NCBI RefSeq assembly: GCF_000801105.2
Contig: NW_026615411.1
Coordinates: 1 to 64,000 of the forward strand
Reading direction: 5' to 3'
From: Raphanus sativus
Taxonomy: Eukaryota > Streptophyta > Magnoliopsida > Brassicales > Brassicaceae
DNA length: 64,000 nt
The translations under genes were made by a program, and so were the position numbers. Below the pieces are notes generated by a model. The model ran no database searches. It worked only from the letters and a program-made list of their open reading frames with translations, and had not been told where the DNA came from. Each line of letters starts with the position of its first letter. Positions within the stretch are counted from its first letter, which is position 1. Shown here piece by piece: positions 22,677 to 35,500 of this stretch.

Positions 22677-23191
22677 TGTTGAGATGAAGCATAGCGACAT
22701 AAGAGTAATCAGAGGAGAAGAAGAGATTCAAATGATACAAGGAAATGGTGTTACCTTGGAACACAAGTATGGCCGTACAACTTGGGAGACAAGGCAACAC
22801 TAGAACTTGTAAAAGAGTCTTGAACAGCAAGGAGATCCTCCCTAGGTCGCCTCTGATATGTTTGAAAGAAGAGAGAGACGTTGGAGTGTGAAGACAAGAA
22901 GGGGGATGTCGGCAAGAGTATAATATTGTATTACTCTTGCCTTGGAGCCGTTGATGACAGGTCGCTATCCAAGACCAGGCGACCAGACTACTTGCTCATT
23001 TGTTTATGCTTTTCTCCTTTGTTCTCTTATGCTGCTTATGTCGATATATTAACCTTGTATGTGAACCATTTCAAGTTAAGTGAATGAAAGATGAAACCAC
23101 TTCACTAAACTCTCTCTCTCGGATTCTCTCAATCTCACTCTCTTAGTTACTCATTCTCATCAATCTTCACACTTAATCTCTAAATCTCACA
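22677..23191 (+). repeat. C2 right (3') LTR
   Basis: 515 bp, equal in length to the left LTR with three transitions and no indels. It is followed by the GGTTC target duplication and satellite sequence. Confidence 0.95.
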
Positions 23192-23817
23192 GGTTCATCC
23201 TGGTTTGATAAGAATCATGAAAGATATTGCCATATGTCCGAACAGGCTAATCTGGAATCATCTGGATAGAAAGTGGGATATCTTCTTACTCACAATACTT
23301 ATGAGATTTATTCAACTTCCTGGTTATTCTCCACTGATTAGTGGTTCCAAATAAAGTTTCTTAGATCGTGGTTTATCCTGGTTTGATAAGAATCATGAAG
23401 ATATTGCCATATGTCTGAACAGGCAAATCTAGAATCATCTGGATAGAAGGTGGGAATCTTCTTGCTCACAACTCCTATGAGATTAATTCAACTTCCTGGT
23501 TATTCTCCACTGATTAGTGGTTCCAAATAAAGCTTCTTAGATCGTGGTTCAACCTGGTTTGATAAGAATCATGAAGATATTGCCATATGTCCGAACAGGC
23601 TAATCTGGAATCATCTGGATAGAAGGTGGGATATCTTCTTACTCACAACTCCTATGAGATTTATTCAACTTCCTGGCTATTCTCCACAGATTATGGTTCC
23701 AAATAAAGCTTCTTAGATCGTGGTTCATCCTGGTTTGATAAGAATCATGAAGATATTGCCATATGTCCGAACAGGCTAATCTGGAATAGAAGGTGGGATA
23801 TCTTCTTGCTCACAACA
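23192..23817 (+). repeat. Satellite stub between C2 and G2
   Basis: About 3.5 monomers that continue the phase interrupted by C2. They are more diverged than array 1 (for example GTTTATCCTGG, TCTGAACAGGCAAATC, and a loss around 23790), and end at CACAACA where the G2 LTR starts. Confidence 0.95.
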
Positions 23818-24745
23818 TGATACAAGCCTAGGCTGACAAAGGCAGTATGATCCAAGCAAGAGAGATGGAGCCGTTCTAGATGAAGAGGTGGTTCTATTGT
23901 TTGATCTAATCAACCAAGAGAAACCGTGAACTAAGAACAAGGTGGATTGAAGTGCACCACACGAGAGATGGAAGGCTCGTGATACAACACAAGGGAACCT
24001 TCAAGCCGTGGAGGTACTGGTCTCACAAGGCAAGGAGGCGGCTGCGAGTTAAGTTGAGAGCTCTAGGTTTTCTTTGAAAGAAAAAGTTTTATAAAATATC
24101 AAGTCCAATCTTCTCAATGAGTTTTGCAAACATTATAAAGACTAAAGGAACATGCTCCTTGTCGACACAAAAATGAAATAACTTAAAATAGAATATGGTT
24201 CAAATAAGGAAACAAAGAAGAAATGGTTTCTTCTTAGTCTTGGACCGAGATGCTTCAAGGTGATTTGTAAGCTAGTTGTGGCCTCGTTAAAAACCTTCTC
24301 CTGGAAAACCTCGTGGGACAAAACCAAGAGCAAGGAAAAGAGCACACACAAGGAGCTTGCCTAGTAGCTAACCCTGTCCAAGAACCTTCTTAGCATTGGA
24401 TTCTTCTATGGTAATGATCATCAAATCGTTGTGACTCTGATCAGGTATGAATGGCCAAAGATCTTCTCTTGATGCTTGAGAACTCCCATTTGGTTCCTCT
24501 ATCTTCACGGCATCTCTCTTGATCACATATTGGTAACTTCCTCAGCTTGTTTAACCTGTCCAAGATCAGAAGCAAGTATCATGCTCTCATTAAATTTATG
24601 TTGAAGTATCTTAGCTCTTTGTCTAGTGATAGCTCCCTTAAACACGGTTGGTATGGGCACTTCTTGCTCAGTCTCTGGTTTGGTAATGTTGCTGATCATG
24701 TCTTGAATGTCTGGTTCAGTAAGGTCAGGTTCAATGTCCTCATCA
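23818..24745 (-). repeat. G2 3' LTR
   Basis: 928 bp. On the minus strand it runs from TGATGAGGAC (ending at 24745) to GGCTTGTATCA (23818). The polyprotein frame enters it and stops at 24523, giving about 220 bp of coding LTR. The remainder has no gene. Confidence 0.85.
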
Positions 24746-24758
24746 TTCCCTCCCTCTT
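24746..24758 (-). other. G2 polypurine tract
   Basis: On the minus strand AGAGGGAGGGAA immediately before the LTR start; preceded by the TTTTGAGGTCAAAA block shared by all the gypsy-type elements here. Confidence 0.8.
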
Positions 24759-26224
24759 CAAAAGGTTTTGACCTCAAAACTGGTTCATCTGCAAAGCAAG
24801 GAGACAAATCAGTAACACTGAAAGTGGATGATACATTTAGCTCACCTGGTAGGTCAAGACGGTAGGCGTTGTTGTTGATCCTCTCAAGGACTTGAAAGGG
24901 ACCAGTGCCTCTTGGCTTCAGCTTAGAACTCCTCTGGTTAGGGAACCTCTCTTCCCTCATGTGTAACCAAACCCACTCCCCTGGTTCAAATATAACCTCT
25001 TTGCGACCCTTGTTAGCTTGTTTAGCATACTGGTCAGTTCGCTTCTCTAGGTTCTCCTGGACTTTGTGGTGTAATTCCTTGACATAAGCAGCCTTGGCTT
25101 CACCCGTGAGGCTAATGACTTCTGCTGGAGGTAAAGGAGTAAGATCGAGAGGTGTCTTTGGATTGAACCCATAAGCAGCTTCAAATGGTGACATCTTTGT
25201 AGCTGAGTGCTGAGCCCGGTTGTAAGCAAACTCTATGAAGGGAATACAATCAACCCAATTCTTCATGTTCTTCCCAATGGTGGCTCTAAGCAATGTGGAG
25301 AGAGTTCTGTTAACAACTTCTGTTTGCCCATCAGTTTGCGGATGGCAAGTAGTTGAGTAGAGTAACTTTGTTCCAAGCTTTTTCCATAGTGTCCTCCAGA
25401 AGTGGCTGAGGAACTTGGTGTCTCTATCTGACACAATGGTTCTAGGAACCCCATGTAAGCGAACCACTTCTCTGAAGAACAAGTCAGCTGTCTTGGATGC
25501 ATCATTCACCTTGGCACAAGGTATGAAGTGTGCCATCTTGGAGAACCTATCCACCACAACAAAGATTGAATCTTTGTGTTGAATCATGGGTAGTCCTAGT
25601 TTAAAATCCATGGATATGTCCACCCAAGGGGCTGTGGGATGGGCAGTGGCATGTAAAGACCATGGGGTTGTACTCTTGACTTAGCTTTCTTGCATACCAC
25701 ACATCTTGCACAATGAGCCTCTACTGTCTTCTTTAGATGCGGCCAATAAAAATGCTCTCTGACCACAGCAAGTGTCTTGTCTACTCCAAAATGTCCCATG
25801 AGATCCCCTCCGTGAGCTTCTCTAGTGATCAGGTCTCTCAAAGAACACTGAGGGACACATAATCTCTTGCCCTTAAACAAGAACCCCTCATGCAAGTATA
25901 ACTTCCCGTGAGGTCCTTTAGTGCAGCTGGTGTAGGTGTCAGCAAGATCCGGATCCTCCCCATATAGTTCCTTGATGAACTCAAATCCTAGCACCTTAGC
26001 TTCCATTGTGGCAATCAAGGCATGTCTCCTGGAGAGTGCATCAGCTACAATGTTCTCTTTACCCTTCTTATACTTGATGATGTATGGAAAGGTTTCTATA
26101 AACTCCAGCCACCTAGCATGTCTTCTCTTGAGATTGGTTTGCCCTCTTAGATGTTTAAGGGTCTCATGATCAGTGTGCACCACAAATTCCTTGGACAAGA
26201 GGTAGTGCTGCCATGTCTCCAAAG

Positions 26225-29200
26225 CTCTCACCAAGGCATATAGCTCCTTGTCATAGGTAGGGTAGTTAAGAGCAGCTCCACTGAGTTTCTCACTGAAGAA
26301 AGCCACTGGTTTGCCTCCTTGAAGTAGTACTGCCCCAATCCCAATCCCTGAGGCATCACACTCTACTTCAAATGTCTTATTGAAGTCTGGTAAAGCCAGC
26401 ACTGGTGCATGAGTTAGCCGGTATTTGAGGGCCTGAAAAGCCTCTTCTTGAGCTTTTTCCCACATGAATCCAACACTCTTCTTGACAATGGCAGTGAGAG
26501 GTGCTGCTATGCTACTGAAATCCTGAACAAACCGCCTGTAGAAACTGGCTAGCCCATGAAAGCTTCTGACTTGACTGATGCTTGTGGGTACTGGCCATTC
26601 TTGGATTGCTCTAACCTTCTCTTCATCAACCTGTAACCCCTGTGAACTCACAATAAAACCTAGGAAGACAAGTTTATCAGTGCAGAATGTGCACTTCTTG
26701 AGGTTTGCATAGAGTCCTTCTTTACGAAGTGTTTCTAATACTTGCTCAAGATGTGACACATGGTCAAGTAAGTTGTACTGTAAATTAAAATATCATCAAA
26801 GTATACCACAACAAACTTACTGATGTAGGGTCTAAGGATGTGGTTCATAAGCCTCATGAAAGTACTAGGAGCATTGGTGAGTCCAAATGGCATCACTAGC
26901 CACTCATAGAGACCTTGCTTTGTTTTAAAAGCTGTCTTCCACTCATCACCTTCCTTCATCCTTACCTGATGGTACCCACTCTTAAGATCAATCTTGGAAA
27001 AGATGGTGGCTCCACTTAGCTCATCTAGCATGTCATCAAGCCGGGGAATGGGGTGTCTGTACTTGATGGTGATGTTGTTGATTGCACGGCAGTCTACACA
27101 CATCCTCCAAGTCCCATCCTTCTTTGGTACTAGTAAGACAGGAACCGCACAAGGACTTAGGTCTCCCTCACGTACCCCTTGTCCAATAGGTCCTGAACTT
27201 GTCTTTCCAACTCCTTGGCCTCCTCGGGTTTACTCTCTATAAGCTGGTTTGTTTGGCAAAGCAGCTCCTGGTATGAAATCTATCTGATGTTCAATGCCCC
27301 TTAGTGGTGGTAAGCCGTGTGGAATCTCTTCTGGAAACAAGTCTTTGAACTTGTCAAGAAGCTTAGTAATCTCTGGTGGATACTCCACTTCACCTGAACC
27401 TGCACTCAAAAGCTCCTTAAAGATCATTAGTAGCATTGTGTGTTTTGGTAGCAGTTGCCTTCTTATAGCTAGGGGGCTGGATTAGGAAATTGACTTAACA
27501 GATTTTTCCTTCTCCTTAACCATTTGCAAATGCAATCATGGACTTGAGCAGGAGTGAGAGGAGCTAGACTAATTCTTATCGCTGTTATGCATGAATGTAT
27601 ACATGTTGATCTACCATCATGTCTTGTCTCTCTATCCCATTGCCAAGGTCGACCTAACAATACATGCCCAGCTTGCATAGGCACTACATCAAAAACTACC
27701 TCATCTTGATACTTACCAATGCTGAAAGGGATGTAACTTGCTCTTTGATTTGCAGCTCAACCTATCAACTAACCATCTTAGCCTATATGGATGCGGATGC
27801 GGACCTTGACTAAGCCAAGCTTAATCAACGCATGTAAGCACTGGCGCGCCGTTAGTTACATATAGACCCACCATCAATGATGAGGTTACATACCTTGCCT
27901 TAATAGTGCATCTGCTATGGAAGATGTTTTCTCTTTGGATAGTCTCAGCGGGTTCTACTAGAACACTAAGCACACGCCTTATCATTAAGCTCTCTCCCAA
28001 CGTCTGGTATTGCAATCTCCAATAGTACGCTTGTAATTCAGGTGGCATCCTCATCATGTGATTCATCACCCATCATCAGTGAGCATCATCACTCTCTGGT
28101 TTGGGCATTCTCTAGCCATATGTCTCTCACCAAGGCATATAGCTCCTTGTCATAGGTAGGGTAGTTAAGAGCAGCTCCACTGAGTTTCTCACTGAAGAAA
28201 GCCACTGGTTTGCCTCCTTGAAGTAGTACTGCCCCAATCCCAATCCCTGAGGCATCACACTCTACTTCAAAATGTCTTATTGAAGTCTGGTAAAGCCAGC
28301 ACTGGTGCATGAGTTAGCCGGTATTTGAGGGCCTGAAAAGCCTCTTCTTGAGCTTTCTCCCACATGAATCCAACACTCTTCTTGACAATGGCAGTGAGAG
28401 GTGCTGCTATGCTACTGAAATCCTGAACAAACCGCCTGTAGAAACTGGCTAGCCCATGAAAGCTTCTGACTTGACTGATGCTTGTGGGTACTGGCCATTC
28501 TTGGATTGCTCTAACCTTCTCTTCATCAACCTGTAACCCCTGTGAACTCACAACAAAACCTAGGAAGACAAGTTATCAGTGCAGAATGTGCACTTCTTGA
28601 GGTTTGCATAGAGTCCTTCTTTACGAAGTGTTTCTAATACTTGCTCAAGATGTGACACATGATCAAGTAAGTTTGTACTGTAAATTAAAAATATCATCAA
28701 AATATACCACAACAAACTTACTGATGTAGGGTCTAAGGATGTGGTTCATAAGCCTCATGAAAGTACTAGGAGCATTGGTGAGTCCAAATGGCATCACCAG
28801 CCACTCATAGAGACCTTGCTTTGTTTTAAAAGCTGTCTTCCACTCATCACCTTCCTTCATCCTTACCTGATGGTACCCACTCTTAAGATCAATCTTGGAG
28901 AAGATGGTGGCTCCACTTAGCTCATCTAGCATGTCATCAAGCCGGGGAATGGGGTGTCTGTACTTGATGGTGATGTTGTTGATTGCACGGCAGTCTACAC
29001 ACATCCTCCAAGTCCCATCCTTCTTTGGTACTAGTAAGACAGGAACCGCACAAGGACTTAGGTCTCCCTCACGTACCCCTTGTCCAATAGGTCCTGAACT
29101 TGTCTTTCCAACTCCTTGGCCTCCTCGGGGTTTACTCTATAAGCTGGTTTGTTGGCAAAGCAGCTCCTGGTATGAAATCTATCTGATGTTCAATGCCCTT

Positions 29201-30013
29201 AGTGGTGGTAAGCCGTGTGGAATCTCTTCTGAAACCAGTCTTTGAACTTGTCAAGAAGCTTAGTAATCTCTGGTGGATACTCCACTTCACCTGAACCTGC
29301 ACTCAAAGCTCTTAAAGATCATTAGTAGCATTGTGTGTTTGGTAGCAGTTGCCTCTTTATATGGCTAGGCTGATTAGGAAATTTGACTTAACAGATTTTT
29401 CCTTCTCCTTAACCATTTGCAAATGCAATTCATGACTTGAGCAGGAGTGAGAGGAGCTAGACTAATCTTACGCTTGTTATGCATGAATGTATACATGTTT
29501 GATCTACCATCATGTCTTGTCTCTCTATCCCATTGCCAAGGTCGACCTAACAATACATGCCCAGCTTGCATAGGCACTACATCAACAAACACCTCATCTT
29601 GATACTTACCAATGCTAAAAGGGATAGTAACTTGCTCTTTGATCTGCAGCTCAACCTTATCATCTAACCATCTTAGCCTATATGGATGCGGATGCTGGAC
29701 CTTGACTAAGCCAAGCTTATCAACCATGTAAGCACTCGCGGCGCATTAGTACAAGACCCACCATCAATGATGAGGTTACATACCTTGCCTTTAATAGTGC
29801 ATCTGCTATGGAAGATGTTTTCTCTTTGGATAGTCTCAGCGGGTTCTACTAGAACACTAAGCACACGCCTTATCATTAAGCTCTCTCCCACGTCTGGGTA
29901 TTGCAATTCTCCATAGTCCGCTTGTAATTCAGGTGCATCCTCATCATGTGATTCATACCCATCATCAGTGAGCATCATCACTCTCTGGTTTGGACATTCT
30001 CTAGCCATATGTC
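26225..30013 (-). repeat. Direct tandem duplication of 1.9 kb inside G2
   Basis: Segment 26225-28123 and segment 28124-30013 carry the same zinc-knuckle-edge, protease, RT and early RNase H sequence in the same order. The joint at 28123/28124 fuses gag (GCCATATGTC) to RNase H (CTCTCACCAAGG) with only about 1 bp of overlap. The copies differ by many small indels; 27480-28110 is the more damaged. Confidence 0.9.
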
Positions 30014-31178
30014 CTCGGCCCTTACATTTGAAACAAGTGATGTCTCTGGCACGTTGAGGAGTAGTAGTCTTGGTTGGATCTGTCCTGGTGTCTTTGCTGG
30101 TATCCACAGATTGAGACTTGGCGAGTATCTCCCTCAATCCCTTTCCCTTGTCTACTGGTTTGTTGTAGTTGCTGTTGTTGTTGGAGTTCCAGTTTGATTG
30201 AGACCTGCCTCTGGTGCTCTTCTTCTTGATATGTTGCTCAGCTTGTACTGCTAGTGGAATAGGTCTTTGAGATCCCCATAAGCTTGTCTTTCAACCTTGC
30301 TGCTCACTCTATCTTGCAACCCATCTATGAATTGAGCCATGATGGTTTCTTCATCTTCATTAAGATCAAGGCGGTTTCTTAGCTTCTCAAACTCCTCATA
30401 GTAATCCTCAACTGACTTGCTCCCTTGCTTAAGTGTTCTGAACTTCTTGTGCAAGTCTCTGTGATAGTGTTGTGGCACAAACCTCAGCCTCATAGCATCT
30501 TTCATGTCTAACCAGGAGTCTAGTCGCCTCAAGTGCCCTCTCCTACGGTCAGTGCACAATCTATCCCACCAGGATAAGGCATTATCCGTGAGCTGAGCTA
30601 CTGCCAAAGCAACTCTCTTGGGGCCAGGATGGTTGTAGTAAGCAAAAGATGTGATCCATCCTCTTTTCCCAATCAAGGTAAGCCTCAGGGTCAACCTTTC
30701 CCGCATACTGTGGTGGTGTCATCTTTAGGAGATCCGGTCCTTGGTGTGTTGTTGGCGATGTCCTCTCTGTTGAGGTGCATAGTCATCTTCCTCATAGCCT
30801 TGGTTGCGGATGGGTCTCCGTGGAGCTCTTTGTGGAGGTAAGTAATCCTCTTCCTCTTCTGCCTCTTCTCCATAGTCATCTTGTTGAACTCTTGCCCTCG
30901 GATAAGGACCATGTTGTTGTCCAGTGTCTTCTTCATTCTGCTGATTCCGAGTACTAGTCTCTGGATCATCATTGAAGTGTACTCCAGTACCCTGTTGTTT
31001 GGAGCTTGGTACTGCTGGTTTCGATTTGGAAACCTCTCAGCAGTTTGGTAGCTTGAGCCGTTGGTCTCTGCTCGACTCTGGTTAGCCTATCTCCAAGGTC
31101 TTGGCGCATCTCCTTCATCTCTTCCCTCATTGCATTGAAGGCTTGCATCATAGTAGCCAACTCGGATGCTTCTCCCAT

Positions 31179-31598
31179 TGTCCCCTGTAATTAAAATACT
31201 CAAACCTTAGCTCTGATCAATGAAAAGAAATAAGTAAAGATGGGATTTGATGCAAAAAGAAAAACAAATCAAAGAAAGGAAGCAAAAGGAAAATCGATCA
31301 CACTAATATGACAATGTCTACTAAAAAGGAAATTTGAGAATATTGCAACTTGGGAACACGGATGCAAACTTTTCTTTTTTTTTTTGAAGATGGCGAGATG
31401 ATCTAACTAGCAATGGACTCAACCTAATGATGAAAGGATGGAAAAACAAGATATGAATATGCAAAGCAAACTATATGAGATGACAAATGATTTTCTTTTT
31501 TTTTTTGAATGGATGAAAGTAAAATCGAAATGATCTAAAGAAACTAGTAGAGAGGATAGTTACAACATGATGCTGAAGGAACTTCAGCTCTGATACCA
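31179..31598 (-). other. G2 leader and primer binding site
   Basis: The primer site is 31587-31598; its minus-strand reading is TGGTATCAGAGC. Bases 31179-31586 are an untranslated leader with T-runs near 31375 and 31495 and no gene seen. Confidence 0.8.
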
Positions 31599-31602
31599 GA
31601 AA

Positions 31603-32530
31603 TGATACAAGCCTAGGCTGACAAAGGCAGTATGATCCAAGCAAGAGAGATGGAGCCGTTCTAGATCAAGAGGTGGTTCTATTGTTTGATCTAATCAACC
31701 AAGAGAAACCGTGAACTAAGAACAAGGTGGATTGAAGTGCACCACACGAGAGATGGAAGGCTCGTGATACAACACAAGGGAACCTTCAAGCCGTGGAGGT
31801 ACTGGTCTCACAAGGCAAGGAGGCGCTGCGAGTTCAGTTGAGAGCTCTAGGTTTTCTTTGAAAGAAAAGTTTTATAAAATATCAAGTTAATCTTCTCAAT
31901 GAGTTTTGCAAACATTATAAAGACTAAGGAACATGCTCCTTGTCGATAAAAAATGAAATAACTTAAAATAGAAATGGTTCAATAAGGAATCATCTGATAG
32001 AAATGGGATATCTTCTTAGTCTTGGACCGAGATTTATTCAACTTCCTGGTTATTCTAGTTAGTGGTTCCAAATAAAGCTTCTTCCTGGTTCATCCTGGTG
32101 GGATAAAATCATGAGCAAGGAAAAGAGCAACACAAAGCTTGGATATACTTACTCCTTCCAAGAATTTATTAACTTTGGTTATTCTCCACTGATTAGTGGT
32201 TCAAATAAAGTTCTGATCGTGGTTCAGGTTTGATAAGAATCATGAAGATATTGCCATATGTCCGAACAGGCTATTTGGAATCATCTGGATAGAAACGGGA
32301 TATCTTCTTACTCACAACTCCTATGGATTTATTCAACTTCCTGGTTATTCTCCACTGATTAGTGGCCAAATAAAGCTTCTTAATTTTGGTTTGAAAGAAT
32401 CATGAAGATATTGCCATATGTCCGAACAGGCTAATCTGGAATCATCTGGATAGAATGGGATATCTTCTTACTCATCTCCTATGAGATTTCTCACTCTTCC
32501 TGAGATTTATCTTCACTTATTAGTTAGTGG
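31603..32530 (-). repeat. G2 5' LTR, clean to about 31985 and then blended with satellite
   Basis: 31603 to about 31985 matches the 3' LTR starting at 23818. The expected 928-bp length ends at about 32530, exactly where clean satellite starts. Between, LTR words (CTTAGTCTTGGACCGAGAT, GAGCAAGGAAAAGAGCA) alternate with satellite words. Confidence 0.7.
31985..32520. other. Blended LTR/satellite zone (probable consensus artefact), left
   Basis: The sequence switches every 10-40 bases between the G2 LTR and the 177-bp satellite, with some positions fitting both (for example TCTGATCGTGGTTCAGGTTTG, where LTR TCTGATCAGGT and satellite GATCGTGGTTC are merged). No simple recombination gives this pattern. 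It looks like a consensus made from two misaligned sequences. Confidence 0.75.
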
Positions 32531-35500
32531 TTCCAAATAAAGCTTCTTAGATCGTGGTTCATCCTGGTTTGATAAGAATCATGAAGATATTGCCATATGT
32601 CCGAACAGGCTAATCTGGAATCATCTGGATAGAAAGTGGGATATCTTCTTACTCACAACTCCTATGAGATTTATTCAACTTCCTGGTTATTCTCCACTGA
32701 TTAGTGGTTCCAAATAAAGCTTCTTAGATCGTGGTTCATCCTGGTTTGATAAGAATCATGAAGATATTGCCATATGTCCGAACAGGCTAATCTGGAATCA
32801 TCTGGATAGAAAGTGGGATATCTTCTTACTCACAACTCCTATGAGATTTATTCAACTTCCTGGTTATTCTCCACTGATTAGTGGTTCCAAATAAAGCTTC
32901 TTAGATCGTGGTTCATCCTGGTTTGATAAGAATCATGAAGATATTGCCATATGTCCGAACAGGCTAATCTGGAATCATCTGGATAGAAAGTGGGATATCT
33001 TCTTACTCACAACTCCTATGAGATTTATTCAACTTCCTGGTTATTCTCCACTGATTAGTGGTTCCAAATAAAGCTTCTTAGATCGTGGTTCATCCTGGTT
33101 TGATAAGAATCATGAAGATATTGCCATATGTCCGAACAGGCTAATCTGGAATCATCTGGATAGAAAGTGGGATATCTTCTTACTCACAACTCCTATGAGA
33201 TTTATTCAACTTCCTGGTTATTCTCCACTGATTAGTGGTTCCAAATAAAGCTTCTTAGATCGTGGTTCATCCTGGTTTGATAAGAATCATGAAGATATTG
33301 CCATATGTCCGAACAGGCTAATCTGGAATCATCTGGATAGAAAGTGGGATATCTTCTTACTCACAACTCCTATGAGATTTATTCAACTTCCTGGTTATTC
33401 TCCACTGATTAGTGGTTCCAAATAAAGCTTCTTAGATCGTGGTTCATCCTGGTTTGATAAGAATCATGAAGATATTGCCATATGTCCGAACAGGCTAATC
33501 TGGAATCATCTGGATAGAAAGTGGGATATCTTCTTACTCACAACTCCTATGAGATTTATTCAACTTCCTGGTTATTCTCCACTGATTAGTGGTTCCAAAT
33601 AAAGCTTCTTAGATCGTGGTTCATCCTGGTTTGATAAGAATCATGAAGATATTGCCATATGTCCGAACAGGCTAATCTGGAATCATCTGGATAGAAAGTG
33701 GGATATCTTCTTACTCACAACTCCTATGAGATTTATTCAACTTCCTGGTTATTCTCCACTGATTAGTGGTTCCAAATAAAGCTTCTTAGATCGTGGTTCA
33801 TCCTGGTTTGATAAGAATCATGAAGATATTGCCATATGTCCGAACAGGCTAATCTGGAATCATCTGGATAGAAAGTGGGATATCTTCTTACTCACAACTC
33901 CTATGAGATTTATTCAACTTCCTGGTTATTCTCCACTGATTAGTGGTTCCAAATAAAGCTTCTTAGATCGTGGTTCATCCTGGTTTGATAAGAATCATGA
34001 AGATATTGCCATATGTCCGAACAGGCTAATCTGGAATCATCTGGATAGAAAGTGGGATATCTTCTTACTCACAACTCCTATGAGATTTATTCAACTTCCT
34101 GGTTATTCTCCACTGATTAGTGGTTCCAAATAAAGCTTCTTAGATCGTGGTTCATCCTGGTTTGATAAGAATCATGAAGATATTGCCATATGTCCGAACA
34201 GGCTAATCTGGAATCATCTGGATAGAAAGTGGGATATCTTCTTACTCACAACTCCTATGAGATTTATTCAACTTCCTGGTTATTCTCCACTGATTAGTGG
34301 TTCCAAATAAAGCTTCTTAGATCGTGGTTCATCCTGGTTTGATAAGAATCATGAAGATATTGCCATATGTCCGAACAGGCTAATCTGGAATCATCTGGAT
34401 AGAAAGTGGGATATCTTCTTACTCACAACTCCTATGAGATTTATTCAACTTCCTGGTTATTCTCCACTGATTAGTGGTTCCAAATAAAGCTTCTTAGATC
34501 GTGGTTCATCCTGGTTTGATAAGAATCATGAAGATATTGCCATATGTCCGAACAGGCTAATCTGGAATCATCTGGATAGAAAGTGGGATATCTTCTTACT
34601 CACAACTCCTATGAGATTTATTCAACTTCCTGGTTATTCTCCACTGATTAGTGGTTCCAAATAAAGCTTCTTAGATCGTGGTTCATCCTGGTTTGATAAG
34701 AATCATGAAGATATTGCCATATGTCCGAACAGGCTAATCTGGAATCATCTGGATAGAAAGTGGGATATCTTCTTACTCACAACTCCTATGAGATTTATTC
34801 AACTTCCTGGTTATTCTCCACTGATTAGTGGTTCCAAATAAAGCTTCTTAGATCGTGGTTCATCCTGGTTTGATAAGAATCATGAAGATATTGCCATATG
34901 TCCGAACAGGCTAATCTGGAATCATCTGGATAGAAAGTGGGATATCTTCTTACTCACAACTCCTATGAGATTTATTCAACTTCCTGGTTATTCTCCACTG
35001 ATTAGTGGTTCCAAATAAAGCTTCTTAGATCGTGGTTCATCCTGGTTTGATAAGAATCATGAAGATATTGCCATATGTCCGAACAGGCTAATCTGGAATC
35101 ATCTGGATAGAAAGTGGGATATCTTCTTACTCACAACTCCTATGAGATTTATTCAACTTCCTGGTTATTCTCCACTGATTAGTGGTTCCAAATAAAGCTT
35201 CTTAGATCGTGGTTCATCCTGGTTTGATAAGAATCATGAAGATATTGCCATATGTCCGAACAGGCTAATCTGGAATCATCTGGATAGAAAGTGGGATATC
35301 TTCTTACTCACAACTCCTATGAGATTTATTCAACTTCCTGGTTATTCTCCACTGATTAGTGGTTCCAAATAAAGCTTCTTAGATCGTGGTTCATCCTGGT
35401 TTGATAAGAATCATGAAGATATTGCCATATGTCCGAACAGGCTAATCTGGAATCATCTGGATAGAAAGTGGGATATCTTCTTACTCACAACTCCTATGAG

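Larger units (their letters stand above)
17496..23191 (+). mobile_element. C2: nearly intact Ty1/copia LTR retrotransposon
   Basis: 5696 bp with 515-bp TG...CA LTRs, primer site, gag-protease-integrase-RT-RNase H order (integrase before RT is diagnostic of copia), polypurine tract and a 5-bp target duplication. The LTRs differ at only three positions, all transitions, that is 0.58 percent. At 7e-9 to 1.5e-8 substitutions per site per year this gives roughly 0.2-0.4 Myr (rate is an assumption). The only coding lesion seen is a single-base frameshift at 20390-20393. It sits inside the satellite array. Confidence 0.95.
24523..31178 (-). pseudogene. G2 gag-pol polyprotein, frameshifted, RT region duplicated
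   Basis: The gag ATG is at 31178 (MGEASELATMMQAF). Open pieces in coding order: gag 31178-30969, 30972-30691 and 30706-30251; gag end with zinc knuckle CFKCKGRGHMAREC (29994-30035) and start of protease 30137-29706; protease 29727-29374; RT 29004-28663; RT/RNase H 28551-28089. The frame then re-enters the zinc-knuckle/protease region (28123 downward), protease 27684-27469, RT 27436-27230 and 27103-26735 (YFDDI near 26800), RT-RNase H-HHCC 26759-25596, integrase and C-terminus 25623-24523. The last ends with a [12 protein letters not shown] motif encoded in the LTR, resembling the C-terminal motif of CRM elements that is thought to target centromeric chromatin. Multiple frameshifts make it inactive. 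Confidence 0.85.
23818..32530 (-). mobile_element. G2: CRM-like Ty3/gypsy element with internal duplication
   Basis: Minus-strand element: 5' LTR on the right (from 31603), primer site 31587-31598, gag, then protease-RT-RNase H twice, integrase, polypurine tract and 3' LTR (23818-24745). LTR start TGATGAGGAC and end TATCA match G1 and G3. Inserted in satellite at the left. The right end is within a blended sequence zone, so no target duplication can be checked. The polyprotein is broken in many places. Confidence 0.85.

Noticed and set aside
23811..23817. CAACA as left target duplication of G2
   Set aside because: The right end of G2 lies in the blended zone and clean satellite resumes at another phase, so a matching copy cannot be shown.
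26994..29245. Recurring antisense frames opposite RT ([18 protein letters not shown] type) in several elements
   Set aside because: They recur because RT sequence is conserved and its antisense lacks stops; no independent support.
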